NCBI GenBank assembly: GCA_022577435.1
Contig: JAKOON010000067.1
Location: 542,252 to 606,251 of the forward strand
Source of the DNA: Embiotoca jacksoni
Lineage: Eukaryota; Chordata; Actinopteri; Embiotocidae
Direction of reading: 5' to 3'
DNA: 64,000 bases
The translations under genes and the position numbers were made by a program. The notes beneath the pieces are model-generated. The model saw only the letters and a list, made by a program, of their open reading frames with translations. It did no database searches and was not told the DNA's origin. The first letter of the stretch is position 1. Every line of letters starts with the position of its first letter. Shown here one piece after another: positions 10,712 to 21,902 of the stretch.

Positions 10712-11053
10712 CTGGTTCGGAGCGGTTTGGAGCAGGAAGTGACCATATTTGGATGAGCTGTGGGAGGAGCCAGCTGGTGGATCTGACTGATCTGATTGGA
10801 AACCTTTTCTAATGAATGAGGGATTATTTTCGGATGGACCTCCAGAAAACTAATAAGAAGGAGTGACTTTAGCTAACAACACCGAGATAACTGATGGACA
10901 CATTTTATTGATCTCGAATTTCACGAGAGAAGTTGAACGGGAGTCTATGGAGGCGTTTTGGAGCCGACCTCTAGTGGTGATCGGTGGTATTACAGCTTAA
11001 GGCTTCATTTTTCAGACCTGGAAGCTCTGTCCACTTTTATACACAGTCTATAA
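10712..11053 (+). repeat. F1, copy 3 (young, internally deleted)
   Basis: Starts at about GGTTCGGAGCGGTTTGGAGC, shared with the copy at 56648, and ends at ACACAGTCTATA. It shares AGCTAACAACACCGAGATAA exactly with copies at 17835 and 21471. About 115 bases are missing between GATTGGAAACC and TTTTCTAATGAATG, plus about 14 bases near the 3' end. Confidence 0.85.
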
Positions 11054-11651
11054 TTGCACGACATAAACTTGTCAAAACTGTTTTCTCTAGTGTTTATTTA
11101 AAAGGCCAATTTAAAAAAAAAAAATGACACCAGATATCAGCAGAATCTGCTGCTTTGGTTTCTGTGTTCCTACCACAGTAACATCCATGTGATCATTCGA
11201 AGCCTCTCTGAGCCTGGCTGACCTGAGTGGGTGAGTGAGTGCGTGAGAGTTGCACTCTGGCAGTGTCGTTGTTGTTGTGATACTCCACCATGCACCGGCA
11301 CATTAACGTCACGCCCTGCTGAACTTTTGACCTTTTTAATAGTCTGTTTCGGCGACTGCATAAAGACCTCTCGTTTTTTTGCTTTTTTTTTTTTTTTTTA
11401 ATGCGAAGTTGGGGTCCTGCTTCGGGGTCCGCTCCGTCGCACCTGGTTTGACTCTGAGCCGTTGCAGTGTTGGCTGACTGTTAGTTGTTTTGTCTCCTGA
11501 TGATGGGGCCCCTGTGATTGATGGACGGCGTCCAGGACATCTCCGATCGACAGCTGTTGATAGCTCTGAAATCGAGAGCAGCAGTCGAAGCGTAACAATG
11601 AGCTCATTGCGCTCTTGGCTTGGTCGCCGGCCCAGCAAACCACCGGCGCTG
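11054..11651. other. Unclassified DNA
   Basis: Mixed sequence with poly(T) at about 11383-11399. The 100-152-codon minus-strand frames have no recognisable motif. Confidence 0.45.
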
Positions 11652-11695
11652 GAGGGGCGGGGAGGGAGGGCTGGAGGGGGGGGGGGGGGGGGGGG
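11652..11695 (+). repeat. G-tract ending in a 20-G run
   Basis: GGGG and GGG groups lead into 20 consecutive Gs (11676-11695). Strong quadruplex potential and a likely assembly trouble spot. Confidence 0.8.
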
Positions 11696-12770
11696 ACTTC
11701 ATGAATTTCATGTGGGGGCCACGAATGTGAGTGCACATGGAAATTGGGCTGGGGTGGAGGGAAAGGGACCGAAAGAGGAATTAGAGCCCCGATAATTACA
11801 ATAATCACAGCAAAAAAAACAACCAAAACACGTAAAATCTTGTGAGCGGCAAACATCTTTTTTCTTTTTTCTGGAAAATAACAAAGTTGTTTAACACCGA
11901 GTCCTTCCTGTATTCTGACAGACCTGCAGTAATGTGGAAGTGGTGCTTAACTTCAGCCATAAAAGATGTGAGTGCACTGATGTGTGGCGCCCTCAGAGCG
12001 TCTATATGTCTCGGTGAGGGAGCTCCGTCTCCGCCTGCGTCGCAAAACCCTCCAGGATGTCATTCAGCGTTTGTGGTGGGAACACACAAAAAAAAAAAAG
12101 AAGAGAAAAAAGGTTGACTGCAGAGACGAAGGCTTCTTTTATTGAAGAAATAATTCTCACAGTTTTGTCACATTTCAGGAGGAAATACTGAACGCGAGAC
12201 CGATAACGGCTCCTCGTCAGTCTCCTGACAACACACCGGCTCTCCCGGCGCGAACGGCGCACACCGGCTCCGGTGTTAAAAAAAAAACAACAACAACAAA
12301 AACAAAAAAAACACAGGTAATTTGTATTTTTCATTTGCAACGGACGGCTAACACTTAGCGCGCCCGGCAGCACGTTTCCCGCGCAGGTTTAACGACGGAG
12401 GTCGAGAAGTCAACGTGAGGATGAAGCGTGTTTTTGTCCTGAAGCTGCGACCATATTTTAGACCTTAATTGGACCGCATCACGCCGCAATAAGTCCTGGT
12501 TGCACGGGTTTGATGCCCGAACCCCCTCTGAGGTTAGCAAAGCACCGGCGCCACATCTGAGCTCAAATTAGCATTCTGGGCGAGCAGAAGTCCCCGAGCT
12601 TAATTAAGGTGAATTCAACGTTCGAGTTCATCATCGTTTTTTTTTTTTTTATATAATCTTAAAACCAGTTGCGCTTTTGTTTGGCAGCTGTTTATTTCTT
12701 ATATTAAAAAAGGGAAAACATTACACACACTGTAGATGATTTGGCATCCCAGGACTTTTTGAGTTTTAGC
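11696..12770. other. Unclassified DNA
   Basis: Unique sequence with poly(A) near 12088-12099 and T-rich stretches. A small perfect inverted repeat ACACCGG-CT-CCGGTGT lies at 12261-12276. No gene recognised. Confidence 0.45.
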
Positions 12771-13130
12771 CTCTTGTTATGGGAAATGTGGGTTTGCGCA
12801 ATGATTAAATGCTTAATAAAAAATTCATTGTTGTTGCCAACATCTGTATTGTACGGGCTAACGGCTCACTGGAGTGTGCGAGACTTGTAAAGTTTCCAAA
12901 CACGCCGTCGAGAACCCTGGAAAGTTCACCTACGAGTTTGCCTTCCTCATTACCGAGCACACTTCTGTGTGTGCGATTAGACTGAGAACATCTTTAATTG
13001 CTTTAAAATCTGAATGCATGATAAGAATGGATTAATTTGATTTTTCTGTTCCTACAAGTAGCAGATGGTTTATGTCTTCAGAATGCTCATGTTGTAAAAT
13101 GAGATCCCCCAGCTTGCCTCTGATTGGTCA
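12771..13130. other. CNE-like unique block
   Basis: Unique sequence with AATGATTAAATGC, AATAAAAAATTC and TTTAATTGC words and no simple repeats. Candidate conserved non-coding DNA by composition. Confidence 0.25.
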
Positions 13131-14455
13131 CTGTTAATGAAGCATGCTGGGCTGATTATTGATTTAGAAAATGAGGACAACACAAGTACTGTGTGTTGCC
13201 GTAATAAATTAAAGACGAGCTTTGTTGTTGTTTTTTGTGTTGTTGTTTTTTTTTTTTTTTTTATCGTTGACAGAAACCCTACCTTTAAATTACACGGAAA
13301 TATTTGGTTTTCCGTTCAGGTGGCCCCGTCAAAGTAATTTTATTGTTTATTTAAAAAACAGGCACTTTTATAGTTGCCACTAACAAGCAGATGGTCGACT
13401 TGACTTATTTGTGTTTTGTGTTTCTGAATGACCGATCAGATGCATGATGGGAAATGCAATGAGCTGCTTGTCAGGGAAGAAGACAATTCACGGGAGAGGG
13501 CCCGCGGAAGCTGTATACATTCCCAATTTAGTCCCATCTCTGTGGTTTTTAAGGTTAGTAATTTTTTTTTTTTTTGCATTATTATTGGCTGTTGCGAGAG
13601 CAGCTGTTCCCCACAGCCTCCCTCCCTCCCTCCCTCCCGAATTACCATCCTCTCACTGACAGACAGGCAGCTGATGGGGTAACTCGCTGTGTGCATGAGG
13701 AGCTCCAATCCACCAATGAATCTAATGTGCTGCGTCGGGGGGGAGGGGGGTGTTCAGGTTCCGGTACCAGCTTGGACCGGGTCCTGGTGAGCCGTTTCGT
13801 TGCAGTATCTCTGACTGGAGTCCTTCCTTCCTGTGTTTATTTATTTACCCGATTATTTATTCATTTATTTATTCGGTTCCCTGGATGCCTCCTTCTTGTT
13901 TTTTGGCTGTAGACTCCATAACTGGCAGCCCTCCACCGCCTGAAACAAGAGCACTCAAAGGCCACAGATACGTTTTTCATATTTCAGGGAAAAAAATACT
14001 GGGGGGAGGGTTGGACACAATAATAGAAACACCTGTATGTATAATGGTATGTAATACAATATATATACACCACGGTGAAAACACCACAACCTCCGCTGCA
14101 ACCTGGAACCCAATGAATTTCTGTCCGACACGAAGAGTTGCTTTAGTTTTTATTTGGAGGACTTTGATCTCTGGTTGTATCACGTATAAAAGGTTCCTGC
14201 GACGAGGTATTAATAGCATTTTTAGTAGTAGTTTTAATAACTGGTTTAATAATGTATCATAGTTGTAAATGCAACAAAACTAAAATAAAGTGTTACTAAA
14301 CTTGCCTTCCCTGCACGCAGACAGATTTCAATCTCCGGTATCCATAATTAATCCGGGTTTCCACGGGTCGGGGAATTTCAGGGAATTTTAAAAACTCTTT
14401 TCCAGACATTGAAAATCAGAGAATTGAATCATCTTTTGGACCAAGTCATAAAATA
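13131..14455. other. Unclassified DNA with simple repeats
   Basis: Holds poly(T) near 13247-13262 and 13562-13575, (CCTC)n at 13617-13638, and imperfect TTTA repeats at about 13840-13878. A 170-codon frame runs through these and is not protein-like. Confidence 0.5.
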
Positions 14456-14655
14456 TCAGTAAACTAACAAGTAAAACACTTCTGTGATATGCAGCATGCT
14501 TATTATCACAGAGAGTGATGACATATTACTCTTTATAAGGTACAGTAGGTGCTTGTCTTGGAATTTTTTTGCTAATTTCTCTGCAAAAAACAACAAGTTT
14601 TTTGAGAAAAGTCGCTGTGAAATGCAACATTTTGATTGTAACAATCACAAAAACA
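14456..14655. other. Hairpin cluster of unknown origin
   Basis: Three inverted repeats lie within 170 bp: TCTGTGATA/TATCACAGA (14481-14512, 9-bp stem), CAAAAAAC/GTTTTTTG (14584-14604, 8-bp stem) and GATTGT/ACAATC (about 14633-14645). CTGTGATATGCAGCATGCTT at 14482 also resembles CTGTGAAATGCAACATTTTG at about 14615. This could be a relic of a fold-back element. Confidence 0.35.
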
Positions 14656-15531
14656 ACTATCGATATACTATATATATATTTATGTAGATCAGTGGAGGGT
14701 TTGGGGAGAATCTGCTTGTATTTCTTGTGTTCTGTTTGTTTTTAAATCACTCTGCAGGAAAACAAACTGATTCGGTGTGAATGTTACAACTCTTTTTGAT
14801 CATTTCTCTACTTTGTCACCCTCATCTTTGGTGCCAAGCTCAGTTTGTGGTAATGCTGGATTTTGATCAAGTTTCAAAGAGAACAAAACTTTGAAAGGAC
14901 AAGTTCCTCATTTCTGTGCAGTTTCGTCATTATTATTTAAACACACGCGGCTGTCGCATCAAACAATGAGGATACCAATAAAAACCTGACAAAAAGAAAA
15001 GGCCTTTAACACATCTAGGGTTCAAACAAACGGACATGAACCAACGTTGTTCATGCGGCGGACGAAATTAACGAAACCTCAGAAAAACGGTTTGGTTTGT
15101 TTACTGCAGACGTCGTAACGAAGCTGACGTTAAATCAGTTTCGGGCATCGAGGAGAAGAAAAAGGAAACGAAGGAAGCAGTTTAAGTCGTTGCAGGTAGC
15201 TGAAACCGAGTGTCGCAGCGAAAGTAATCGTAACAATTCCTACTAACGTCGGTTACCATCAAATAAATGAGAAAAGCCTGCCTGCTCGTTGGTTAATACG
15301 CTGACACGCGTTACAGAGTCCTTTAAGATTCAGATCAGAAGAGGTCATTTAATACCAGAACAGAGCACTGAGTGTTGATTTGAGCCCTTTGCATTATTCA
15401 AAAAAAGTAGCAGCAGTGGATCCCATTCAAAACCCCCACGGCGCTCCATTTCCAGACACGCCGGCCTGCAGTTTGTCCAACGCAGTGAGCTCCTTTGAGC
15501 ATAACAACAAAGTGCTCATCGCTTTTTCTTC

Positions 15532-15532
<1 letters not shown>
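14656..15532. other. Unclassified DNA
   Basis: Unique AT-rich sequence with a short TATATA run near 14668. No gene seen. Confidence 0.5.
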
Positions 15533-15582
<50 letters not shown>

Positions 15583-15606
15583 CGTGTGTGTGTGTGCGTG
15601 TGCGTG
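15533..15606. repeat. (TG)n microsatellite with TGCG interruptions
   Basis: TG array of 74 bases with several GCG interruptions in its distal third. Confidence 0.95.
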
Positions 15607-15775
15607 CTACCAAGGTCCTGTGTTCAATGTCTGCTTCTATTGACACGCAGCGCAAACATTTATAATTACCTTTAGCTCTGTGATATCGCCCGCCTTGAAT
15701 AACCTGCTGTGGCGTTTTACCACCTGTTACTAATCGCTCTGTGAATTTGTCACGGCGCCGGCAATGATTCAAACT

Positions 15776-15842
15776 AACACGAGGGCGCCCCACAAGACCC
15801 TCCAGGAAACGCAGCAATCCGGCAGCAGCAGCAGCAGCAGCG
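15776..15842. repeat. CTCF-like word and (GCA)6
   Basis: CACGAGGGCGCC at 15778-15789 partly matches a CTCF core on the plus strand. (GCA)n follows at 15822-15840. The frame through the triplet repeat is not part of a recognisable protein. Confidence 0.5.
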
Positions 15843-16439
15843 AGCAGCGCCGCTCGGAGGAGCCGAGGGAGCGACTTCATGGATTTTTTTTTTTTTTTTC
15901 TTGCATCATTAACTATTTATGAGTTGCCACTTCATGTTATTTACACTGGACTGATGGTAATGCTGTTCAGAGCTCAAACGCCGTGCAGGGGCGTCCCGCT
16001 GGGAGAGCAGGGTGGAGGGCGCTGGGGGGGAGGGGATACGGAGGGGGGCGAAGGCATGTGTGAATCTGTTAAATATTGTAAGGAAACGCCACCTGCAGCT
16101 GCAAACGTGGTTCTGGGTAGAAAAGGGGCGAGTCGTCGTCGCGGGGCAACTCTTGGGGGGAGGGGGGGGAGGGGGGACGAAGAAAAAAAACAGACTGCAG
16201 ACTGCAGAGCATGCAGACCGGGGGTGTGGGGGGTGTTTGTGTAGGCACGGTACACTGTGACTATATAATGCATAAGACAAAAGCCTCACCACAAGCCACA
16301 AGGAATATTTCAGTTGACCTGGTTTATCTTTAGCTTTAAAACCACAAGAGCCGATTGCATCACCGTTTTGCAGTAAATGTGTCATCGTAGAAGAAAGGTT
16401 AGTTCCTGTACTCAAGACTGAAGTCGGTAGAGCTGCTAG

Positions 16440-16440
<1 letters not shown>
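15843..16440. other. Unclassified DNA with G-rich tracts
   Basis: Holds poly(T) at 15884-15899 and G-rich tracts at about 16022-16050 and 16155-16180. No gene recognised. Confidence 0.45.
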
Positions 16441-16512
<72 letters not shown>

Positions 16513-16517
16513 GTCTA

Positions 16518-16553
<36 letters not shown>

Positions 16554-16641
16554 CCTACCTACCTACCTACCTACCTACCTACCTACCTACCTACCTACCC
16601 ACCCATCCATCCATCCATCCATCCATCCATCCATCCATCCA
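16441..16641. repeat. Four-step compound tetranucleotide array
   Basis: (ATCT)n at about 16441-16512, a GTCT-dominated part to about 16551, (CTAC)n to about 16598, then (ATCC)n at 16603-16641. Neighbouring units differ by single substitutions, so the array looks like expansion of successive point mutants. It abuts the DNA element that starts at 16652. Confidence 0.95.
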
Positions 16642-16651
16642 TTCAACTCTT

Positions 16652-17050
16652 TTAAAGGACCAGTATGTAGAATTTAGGGCCAAAAAATGGAATATAACAC
16701 TCATAGTTATGTTTTCATTGGTGCATAATCACCTGAAACTTAAGATTTGTTGTGTTTTTGTTACCTCAGAATGAGTCCTTCATATTTACATGGCTGGCAC
16801 GCCATGTTTGTACAGTAGCCCAGGAGGGACAAACCAGACACGAGGCGCGAGAGAGGGACATCAGTTGTCCACCTTTGATTCGCCATACACAAATTTGTCG
16901 ACGGCCATGATCATCAGCTGGCCTCTAGTGGCCCTTTGAGGAACTGCAGTATTTTTGGCACTTGCGAATTAAGTTTTCAACCTCGATTCGATTGCAATCA
17001 TACAACCTCGCCTCCAGATGCCGCTAAATCCTGCATGCTGCTCTTTTTAA
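16652..17050 (+). mobile_element. TTAA-bounded non-autonomous DNA element
   Basis: The left end TTTAAAGGACCAGTATGTAG and right end (read inverted, TTTAAAAAGAGCAGCATGCA) are imperfect terminal inverted repeats of about 26 bp, each with TTAA at the edge. Interior words (AATCACCTGAAACTTAAG, CGCCATGTTTGTACAGTAGC, GATGCCGCTAAATCCTGC) match a repeat I know to be abundant in percomorph fish. At about 400 bp it carries no transposase. TTAA edges would suit a piggyBac-like target choice, but the superfamily is not proven. Confidence 0.7.
16920..16934 (-). promoter_or_regulatory. CTCF-like motif in the TTAA element
   Basis: The minus strand reads GGGCCACTAGAGGCC, an acceptable CTCF core inside the transposon-derived repeat. 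Confidence 0.3.
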
Positions 17051-17834
17051 AATGAGCAACGGTGACTCTGCTGCTAATGATAAAACTCTTCCGTCCCCCA
17101 TTCACTGACTGCCTCTCAGCGGCTTCAAACTGAAAGGCAAATAAATAATATGTGCACTTCACTACGAAACGTATCAACACAGAAAGGTGTAAAAATCTCC
17201 TCCACAACACGGTGCGCAAACTGTAAATGAAACACTTGCGATGTCCAATCAAACAAACAGCTGTCACACACTTTCTCGGTGCAGATGCTCAAAGTAAAAC
17301 GACCAGACCTGTCAAAAAAATAAATAAAATAAATGTAGGAAGAGAAGCTCGGTTATATTCCTGAAGCACTTGAAAGAAAAGTCAAGCGGCAGTGATAAAC
17401 AACAACAATAAAAAAAATAAAAAAAAATAAAAAAAAGTAATCTTCGATTGATGTGATGAGCAACAGCATCGTTGGAGTTACCTTGAGACTGTTGCTTGAA
17501 CACGAGGGGACTTCTTTGTTGCCAGAAAACATTCAATATGATTTTCCATTTTGTTGATAACTGCTGGGAGCGGTGCCCAGCCACACTGTTTTAGTTTATC
17601 AGCGCCCCTAAGGCTCTTTTCTATATGTTTGCCAGGATGGATATCATCTTTTTAACCGTTTTCATCACGTCCCTGTTTGTTCCGTCTCCGGATCTTTTCT
17701 GGTCTAGTTTCTGCTCCTGCTGCACAGTTTGATCAGAGGATTGATATACCTGTATGTACCTCCGAAGGACACCAGGCGACAGATTTAAACCAACTATCTC
17801 TTGAGCTCAAGCGGTGACCCAAAGTGACCCATTA
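17051..17834. other. Unclassified AT-rich DNA
   Basis: AT-rich sequence with an A-rich tract of AAAT-type units near 17404-17436. No gene seen. Confidence 0.5.
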
Positions 17835-18291
17835 GTGTTTTTTGGGGGCCAGAAGTGACCATATTTGGACGAGCTGGTGGGAGGAGCCAGCGGTGGATCT
17901 GACCGATCTGATTGGAAACCTGACGATACTACGTCCCGCCCACCGATAGCTTTAACCTGACTGCACCACAGGCCTGTCAATCAAACAGACACGCCCCCAA
18001 AAACAGGTCTTCTTGAATCTTCTTTTCTAATGAATGAGGGATTATTTTCAGATGGACCTCCAGAAAACTAATAAGAAGGAGTGACTTTAGCTAACAACAC
18101 CGAGATAACTGATGGACACATTTTATTCACTTTGGATTTGATGAGAGAAGTTGAATGGGAGTCTATGGAGCCGGAGGCTTTTTGGAGCCGACCTCTAGTG
18201 GCACTCGCTGGTATTGCAGCTTAAAGGCACTTCTGCATCAGCTTCACTTTTCAGACCTGGAAGCTACGTCCACTTTTATATACCTTCAATG
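17835..18291 (+). repeat. F1, copy 4 (young, near full length)
   Basis: The longest F1 copy. In order it shows AAGTGACCATATTTGGACGA, GGATCTGACCGATCTGATTG, GGCCTGTCAATCAAACAGAC, AGCTAACAACACCGAGATAA, GTCTATGGAGCCGG, CCTCTAGTGGCACTC and CAGACCTGGAAGCTACGTCC. It is nearly identical, inverted, to the copy at 21471. Confidence 0.9.
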
Positions 18292-19890
18292 GGTTCATCA
18301 GCAACTTTATTCCCCTTTAAAAACACTTATTATAATTTCATCCGTCCACATTTGTCTCGTTCTGCTGGAGGCAGAATTTTTCTCCACACATGGAAAACAC
18401 TCTGCGTTCTTGGAGATCAGCAGCAGCATGCTGGGTCTGAGTCACTTCCCATCACATTTTAGATAAACGTGGAACGCGATGTATGCTCGTATCCACTTGT
18501 ACTCACCTGCATCCTCTTGATAATGTTGACTCCTCCGCCTGTGAGGGGCCTCGACGTTGGCTCATTAAAAAAACCCTCGCTGCCAGTTATTCAGCCTCTT
18601 TCACCTCACAGTTTGGAGCCGTGAATATCACCTTGGTCTCATCCGTGGAGCTCAGATTTCCTCACGATCTCCCCTCATTTCTCCATCGCTATCGTGTGAA
18701 TAACATAAAAACAAGGCATGTAATTTGACCACAGGAGCTCCCTTTTGAACTCCTGAGGCAAAAAAAAATTTATTAAAGAAATGCACACGTTATTTTTGTC
18801 GCCGAAGCTTCAAGGAGTTGTTGTGACAAGCGGAGCCAAAGAGCTTAAATTAGCAACTCCCTGAAACAGCGGAGCTATAATTATCCCAAAATGAACAACA
18901 AATATTTGCTTTAGTTCAATTATTCACAACATTAATTTCACTCGTCGAAGCTCGGATAGAGTCGGTGTCGACTGGGAAAACTTTGTGTTTCTCTTACCGA
19001 CGACTGCTTGGTATAAATCGATCATATTTATTGATCGTTGACCTTATGACCTTTGAAAAATACTCTGGTGATTTTTGTCCGTTGACCTCCAACTCAACTC
19101 TGATCCCGTTTAAAGAAAGAAAATAAGCTTTTGTGTTTTTCGACAGTATAATTTCCCCTTAATGAAAGACGTAAAGTCTCGTGAGGAGGAACTGTACACT
19201 GTTATACTCCATATTCCCAAACAGCCAGATGTTGGTAGTGAGGCTGTGTTTGTGTTTTTTTGTTTTTTTTAACGGCACCTCAGATTGATCCGGAAACTCC
19301 AGTTCTTCATGTTCCATTTTCATTTTATTTTTTTAACTCAATCCCGCCACTCACTTTGTTTTTGCCACAGTATGTAACGTGTGTCCCTAAAGTTCAGGTC
19401 ACGCTCAGCCTGATCACCTTAACATGTCAGCTCATCCCGCTCGAATTGATTCGCAGGGAAGTGCTTCGAGTTGTAAACACCAAACTGATTTAGTGTCACC
19501 TGACAAATTTGCAGTGGCAAATATGTTAGCAGATGTGTTTTCCCATTTACACGCCGAGTACGTGGGAAATAGGGGACCTGTAAACTTGGATATGGGGAAG
19601 GAAAACTTCCCACAAAAAGAAAACATATCTACCTGTTAGAAATGGCCTCGTCTGAATATATACGAATAAATAGTAAATCTGGAATCCATCTCTGTAGCGG
19701 ATCAGGAACATATAAACTCAGATAAGTCTGTCGTGTAGAATAAAAGCTCACCCAAGAATTTATAATTTTCTCAACTGTTTCTTTTTTAAATTTTATTGAC
19801 TGACCTTAATCATTTCAAAATGTCGTTGTTTTGTGCCGGCAACACTCTTTAAAATAACTGTTTGATTGAATTGAGAGTCGACACTCCTGC
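18292..19890. other. Unclassified DNA between inverted F1 copies
   Basis: Unique sequence. It contains TGACCT-TA-TGACCT at 19039-19052, a two-base-spaced (DR2) nuclear-receptor half-site pair. The short frames around 19419-19639 overlap on both strands and are not protein-like. Confidence 0.45.
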
Positions 19891-20135
19891 TGTCGATTTA
19901 CCGCGAGAGGAGTCGGTGTGAACGGCGCCCTCTTGTGGTATTCACGACGTCTGAACTCTAAATTTTCTACGAGTCTCGAGTTCACGAGTTGTGACGTGTT
20001 TGCTGACGTTTACAGAAAGGTCAGAGGTCGTGGAAATTCATTTACCGTTGGATGTGAAGCTAATACGTTGTAATTTTAGTCGATTGGAGTTTGTTTTGTT
20101 GAAAATGTGTATCTTCCCAACGGCCTCATCTTTTC
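19891..20135 (+). repeat. Dispersed repeat F2, copy 1
   Basis: Aligns by eye to the reverse complement of 38150-38407. Shared words include GAACGGCGCCCTCTTGTGGT, GTGACGTGTTTGCTGACGTT and ACAGAAAGGTCAGAGGTCGT. No coding capacity, and family unknown. It carries a CTCF-like core and an AGGTCA-G-AGGTCG direct repeat. Confidence 0.75.
19924..19938 (-). promoter_or_regulatory. CTCF-like motif in F2 copy 1
   Basis: The minus strand reads CCACAAGAGGGCGCC, which fits the CTCF core at every position I can judge. The same word is intact in F2 copy 2. Confidence 0.45.
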
Positions 20136-20137
20136 CC

Positions 20138-20150
20138 TGACCTTTGACCT
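20138..20150 (-). promoter_or_regulatory. Perfect DR1 nuclear-receptor site
   Basis: TGACCTTTGACCT is a perfect one-base-spaced direct repeat of AGGTCA on the minus strand. This is the known site type of HNF4, PPAR-RXR and COUP-TF. It lies just beyond F2 copy 1. Confidence 0.4.
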
Positions 20151-20664
20151 CTTTCACTCAGGCGCCAAGTTTCTGAGTGATTCGCCACAAAGAAATGAAC
20201 GGACGACAAGCCGGACACTTCATGACTGAGTTTACGTTCACAGGTTGAGTTTGTTTGAGTTTGTCGTCACAGCATCTGTAACAAAGAACAACACGACACA
20301 CTGTTCAAACCCTGGACGTGAACCCCCCCCGGTCGCCCAAATAACCCGGAGAGATCCTAAACAAATCCACCTCCTGTCAGAAAAGTTTGCGTTTATCAGC
20401 CGGCTTTGTTGTTGTTGTTGTTGTTGTTGTTTGTAAATAAAATGATTCATGGTGACTAATGCACGCAAACTGTCAAACCCAAAAACTATCGATCTCGGAT
20501 GAATTAATTGAAGGTGACATCGTGTCTGTTTTTGGGGGGGCGCGATTACAGAAGTTCACCGTTTTATTAACACGACGTCAACCCGAGGCGACGAGGTAAT
20601 CTGTTTTTTTTGGGGGGGGGGGCTGCACTCTAAATGCAGACTGTGTGTTAAATCCATTAAAACA

Positions 20665-20667
<3 letters not shown>
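20151..20667. other. Unclassified DNA with (TTG)n
   Basis: Holds (TTG)n at 20406-20431 and a T8-G10-type run near 20604-20622. No gene recognised. Confidence 0.55.

Positions 20668-20722
<55 letters not shown>
20668..20722. repeat. (AC)n microsatellite
   Basis: AC array of 55 bases followed by GGCGGGGGG. Confidence 0.95.
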
Positions 20723-20724
<2 letters not shown>

Positions 20725-21470
20725 CGGGGGGGAGAAAAACAGCGCCCAGATTCTAATGCGGTGAGATTGACATACAGATAAAGAGGGATACAGTAATACA
20801 ATGATGGCATGACAATCTTGCCACGCATTTTATGGTGACGAATAATCAAAAATCCTTTTATCAATGACACATCAAGGAGTATTTAGTTTATGCTTCGGTT
20901 AATCCTATTGACTATTTTGTGATTTCTCTCTCTCGTACTTGTTCCAATGTGCTATATTTGTCTCATAAATACTGGATATTTTGGCTTGACAAATTGCTAT
21001 AGAGGCACAATCCTATTAAGGGTTGCAGTTTTTGTGTTCCCTGCCAGTGACATCCTGTTTGGGTGTTGCATTATAGACTATGACTACTGTACTGTGTTGT
21101 CATTAATGGATAATGAGAGCGTTTTTGTATTTTTAGACACTTCTTTCAGCATACCACTGTTTTTCATTCATCCCCCCTTCACAATCCCGACTTCCGGCTT
21201 TTGTTATTCTAATGTGCCACAGGATCCCTTTCATCAATCAATCAATTAATTAATCCTTCTTTATCCCGCACTTCACTTGGAACAGACCTGACGAAAGACG
21301 AGGCGAAGCACTTTAAAGGAGACAAATGAGCGGTGAAAGCGGAGATGAAATCAGAGAAGACAGTGAATCAGAGACCCAGTTAGACTGAATGAAGGGTTTT
21401 AACGACTGATTTGAACGGGTCGTGAAGTGTGTTTACATGCTAGATTGTTTTCAGTTTCTTTTACGTGACG
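20723..21470. other. Unclassified AT-rich DNA
   Basis: The 100-codon frame at 20947-21249 reads hydrophobic but shows no family, start context or splice signals. An ATCA/ATTA-type short repeat lies at 21235-21254. Confidence 0.4.
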
Positions 21471-21902
21471 ATAGACTGGATATAAAAGTGTTCGTAGCTT
21501 CCGGGTCTGAAAAATGGTTATGACCTAAGCTGCAATACCAGTGAGCGCCACTAGAGGTCGGCTCCAAAAAGCCTCCGGCTCCATAGACTCCCATTCAACT
21601 TCTCTCATCAAATCCAAAGTGAATAAAATGTGTCCATCAGTTATCTCGGTGTTGTTAGCTAAAGTCACTCCTTCTTCTTAGTTTTCTGGAGGTCCATCTG
21701 AAAATAATCCCTCATTCATTAGAAAAGAAGATTCAAGAAGGCCTGTTTTTGGGGGCGTGTCTGTTTGATTGACAGGCCTGTGGTACAGTCAGGTTACAGC
21801 TATCGGCGGGCGGGACGTAGTATCGTCAGGTTTCCGATCAGATCAGTCAGATCCACCGCTGACTCCTCCCCCAGCTCGTCCAAATATGGTCACTTCCTGG
21901 TC
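21471..21902 (-). repeat. F1, copy 5 (young, inverted)
   Basis: Reverse complement of copy 4 with few differences by eye over about 430 bp. It begins ATAGACTGGATATAAAAG and ends CCAAATATGGTCACTTCCTG. Together with copy 4 it makes a widely spaced inverted repeat. Confidence 0.9.

Noticed and set aside
12500..12530. tRNA-like B box (GGGTTTGATGCCCGAACCC)
   Set aside because: It does not fit the GGTTCGANTCC consensus and no A box or cloverleaf can be drawn around it.
13750..14262. Longest plus-strand open frame (170 codons)
   Set aside because: It runs through TTTA repeats and unrelated AT-rich sequence, has no domain, and codon content is random-looking.
15822..15840. CAG triplet as a polyglutamine tract
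   Set aside because: No surrounding coding sequence; the open frame is generated by low-complexity DNA.
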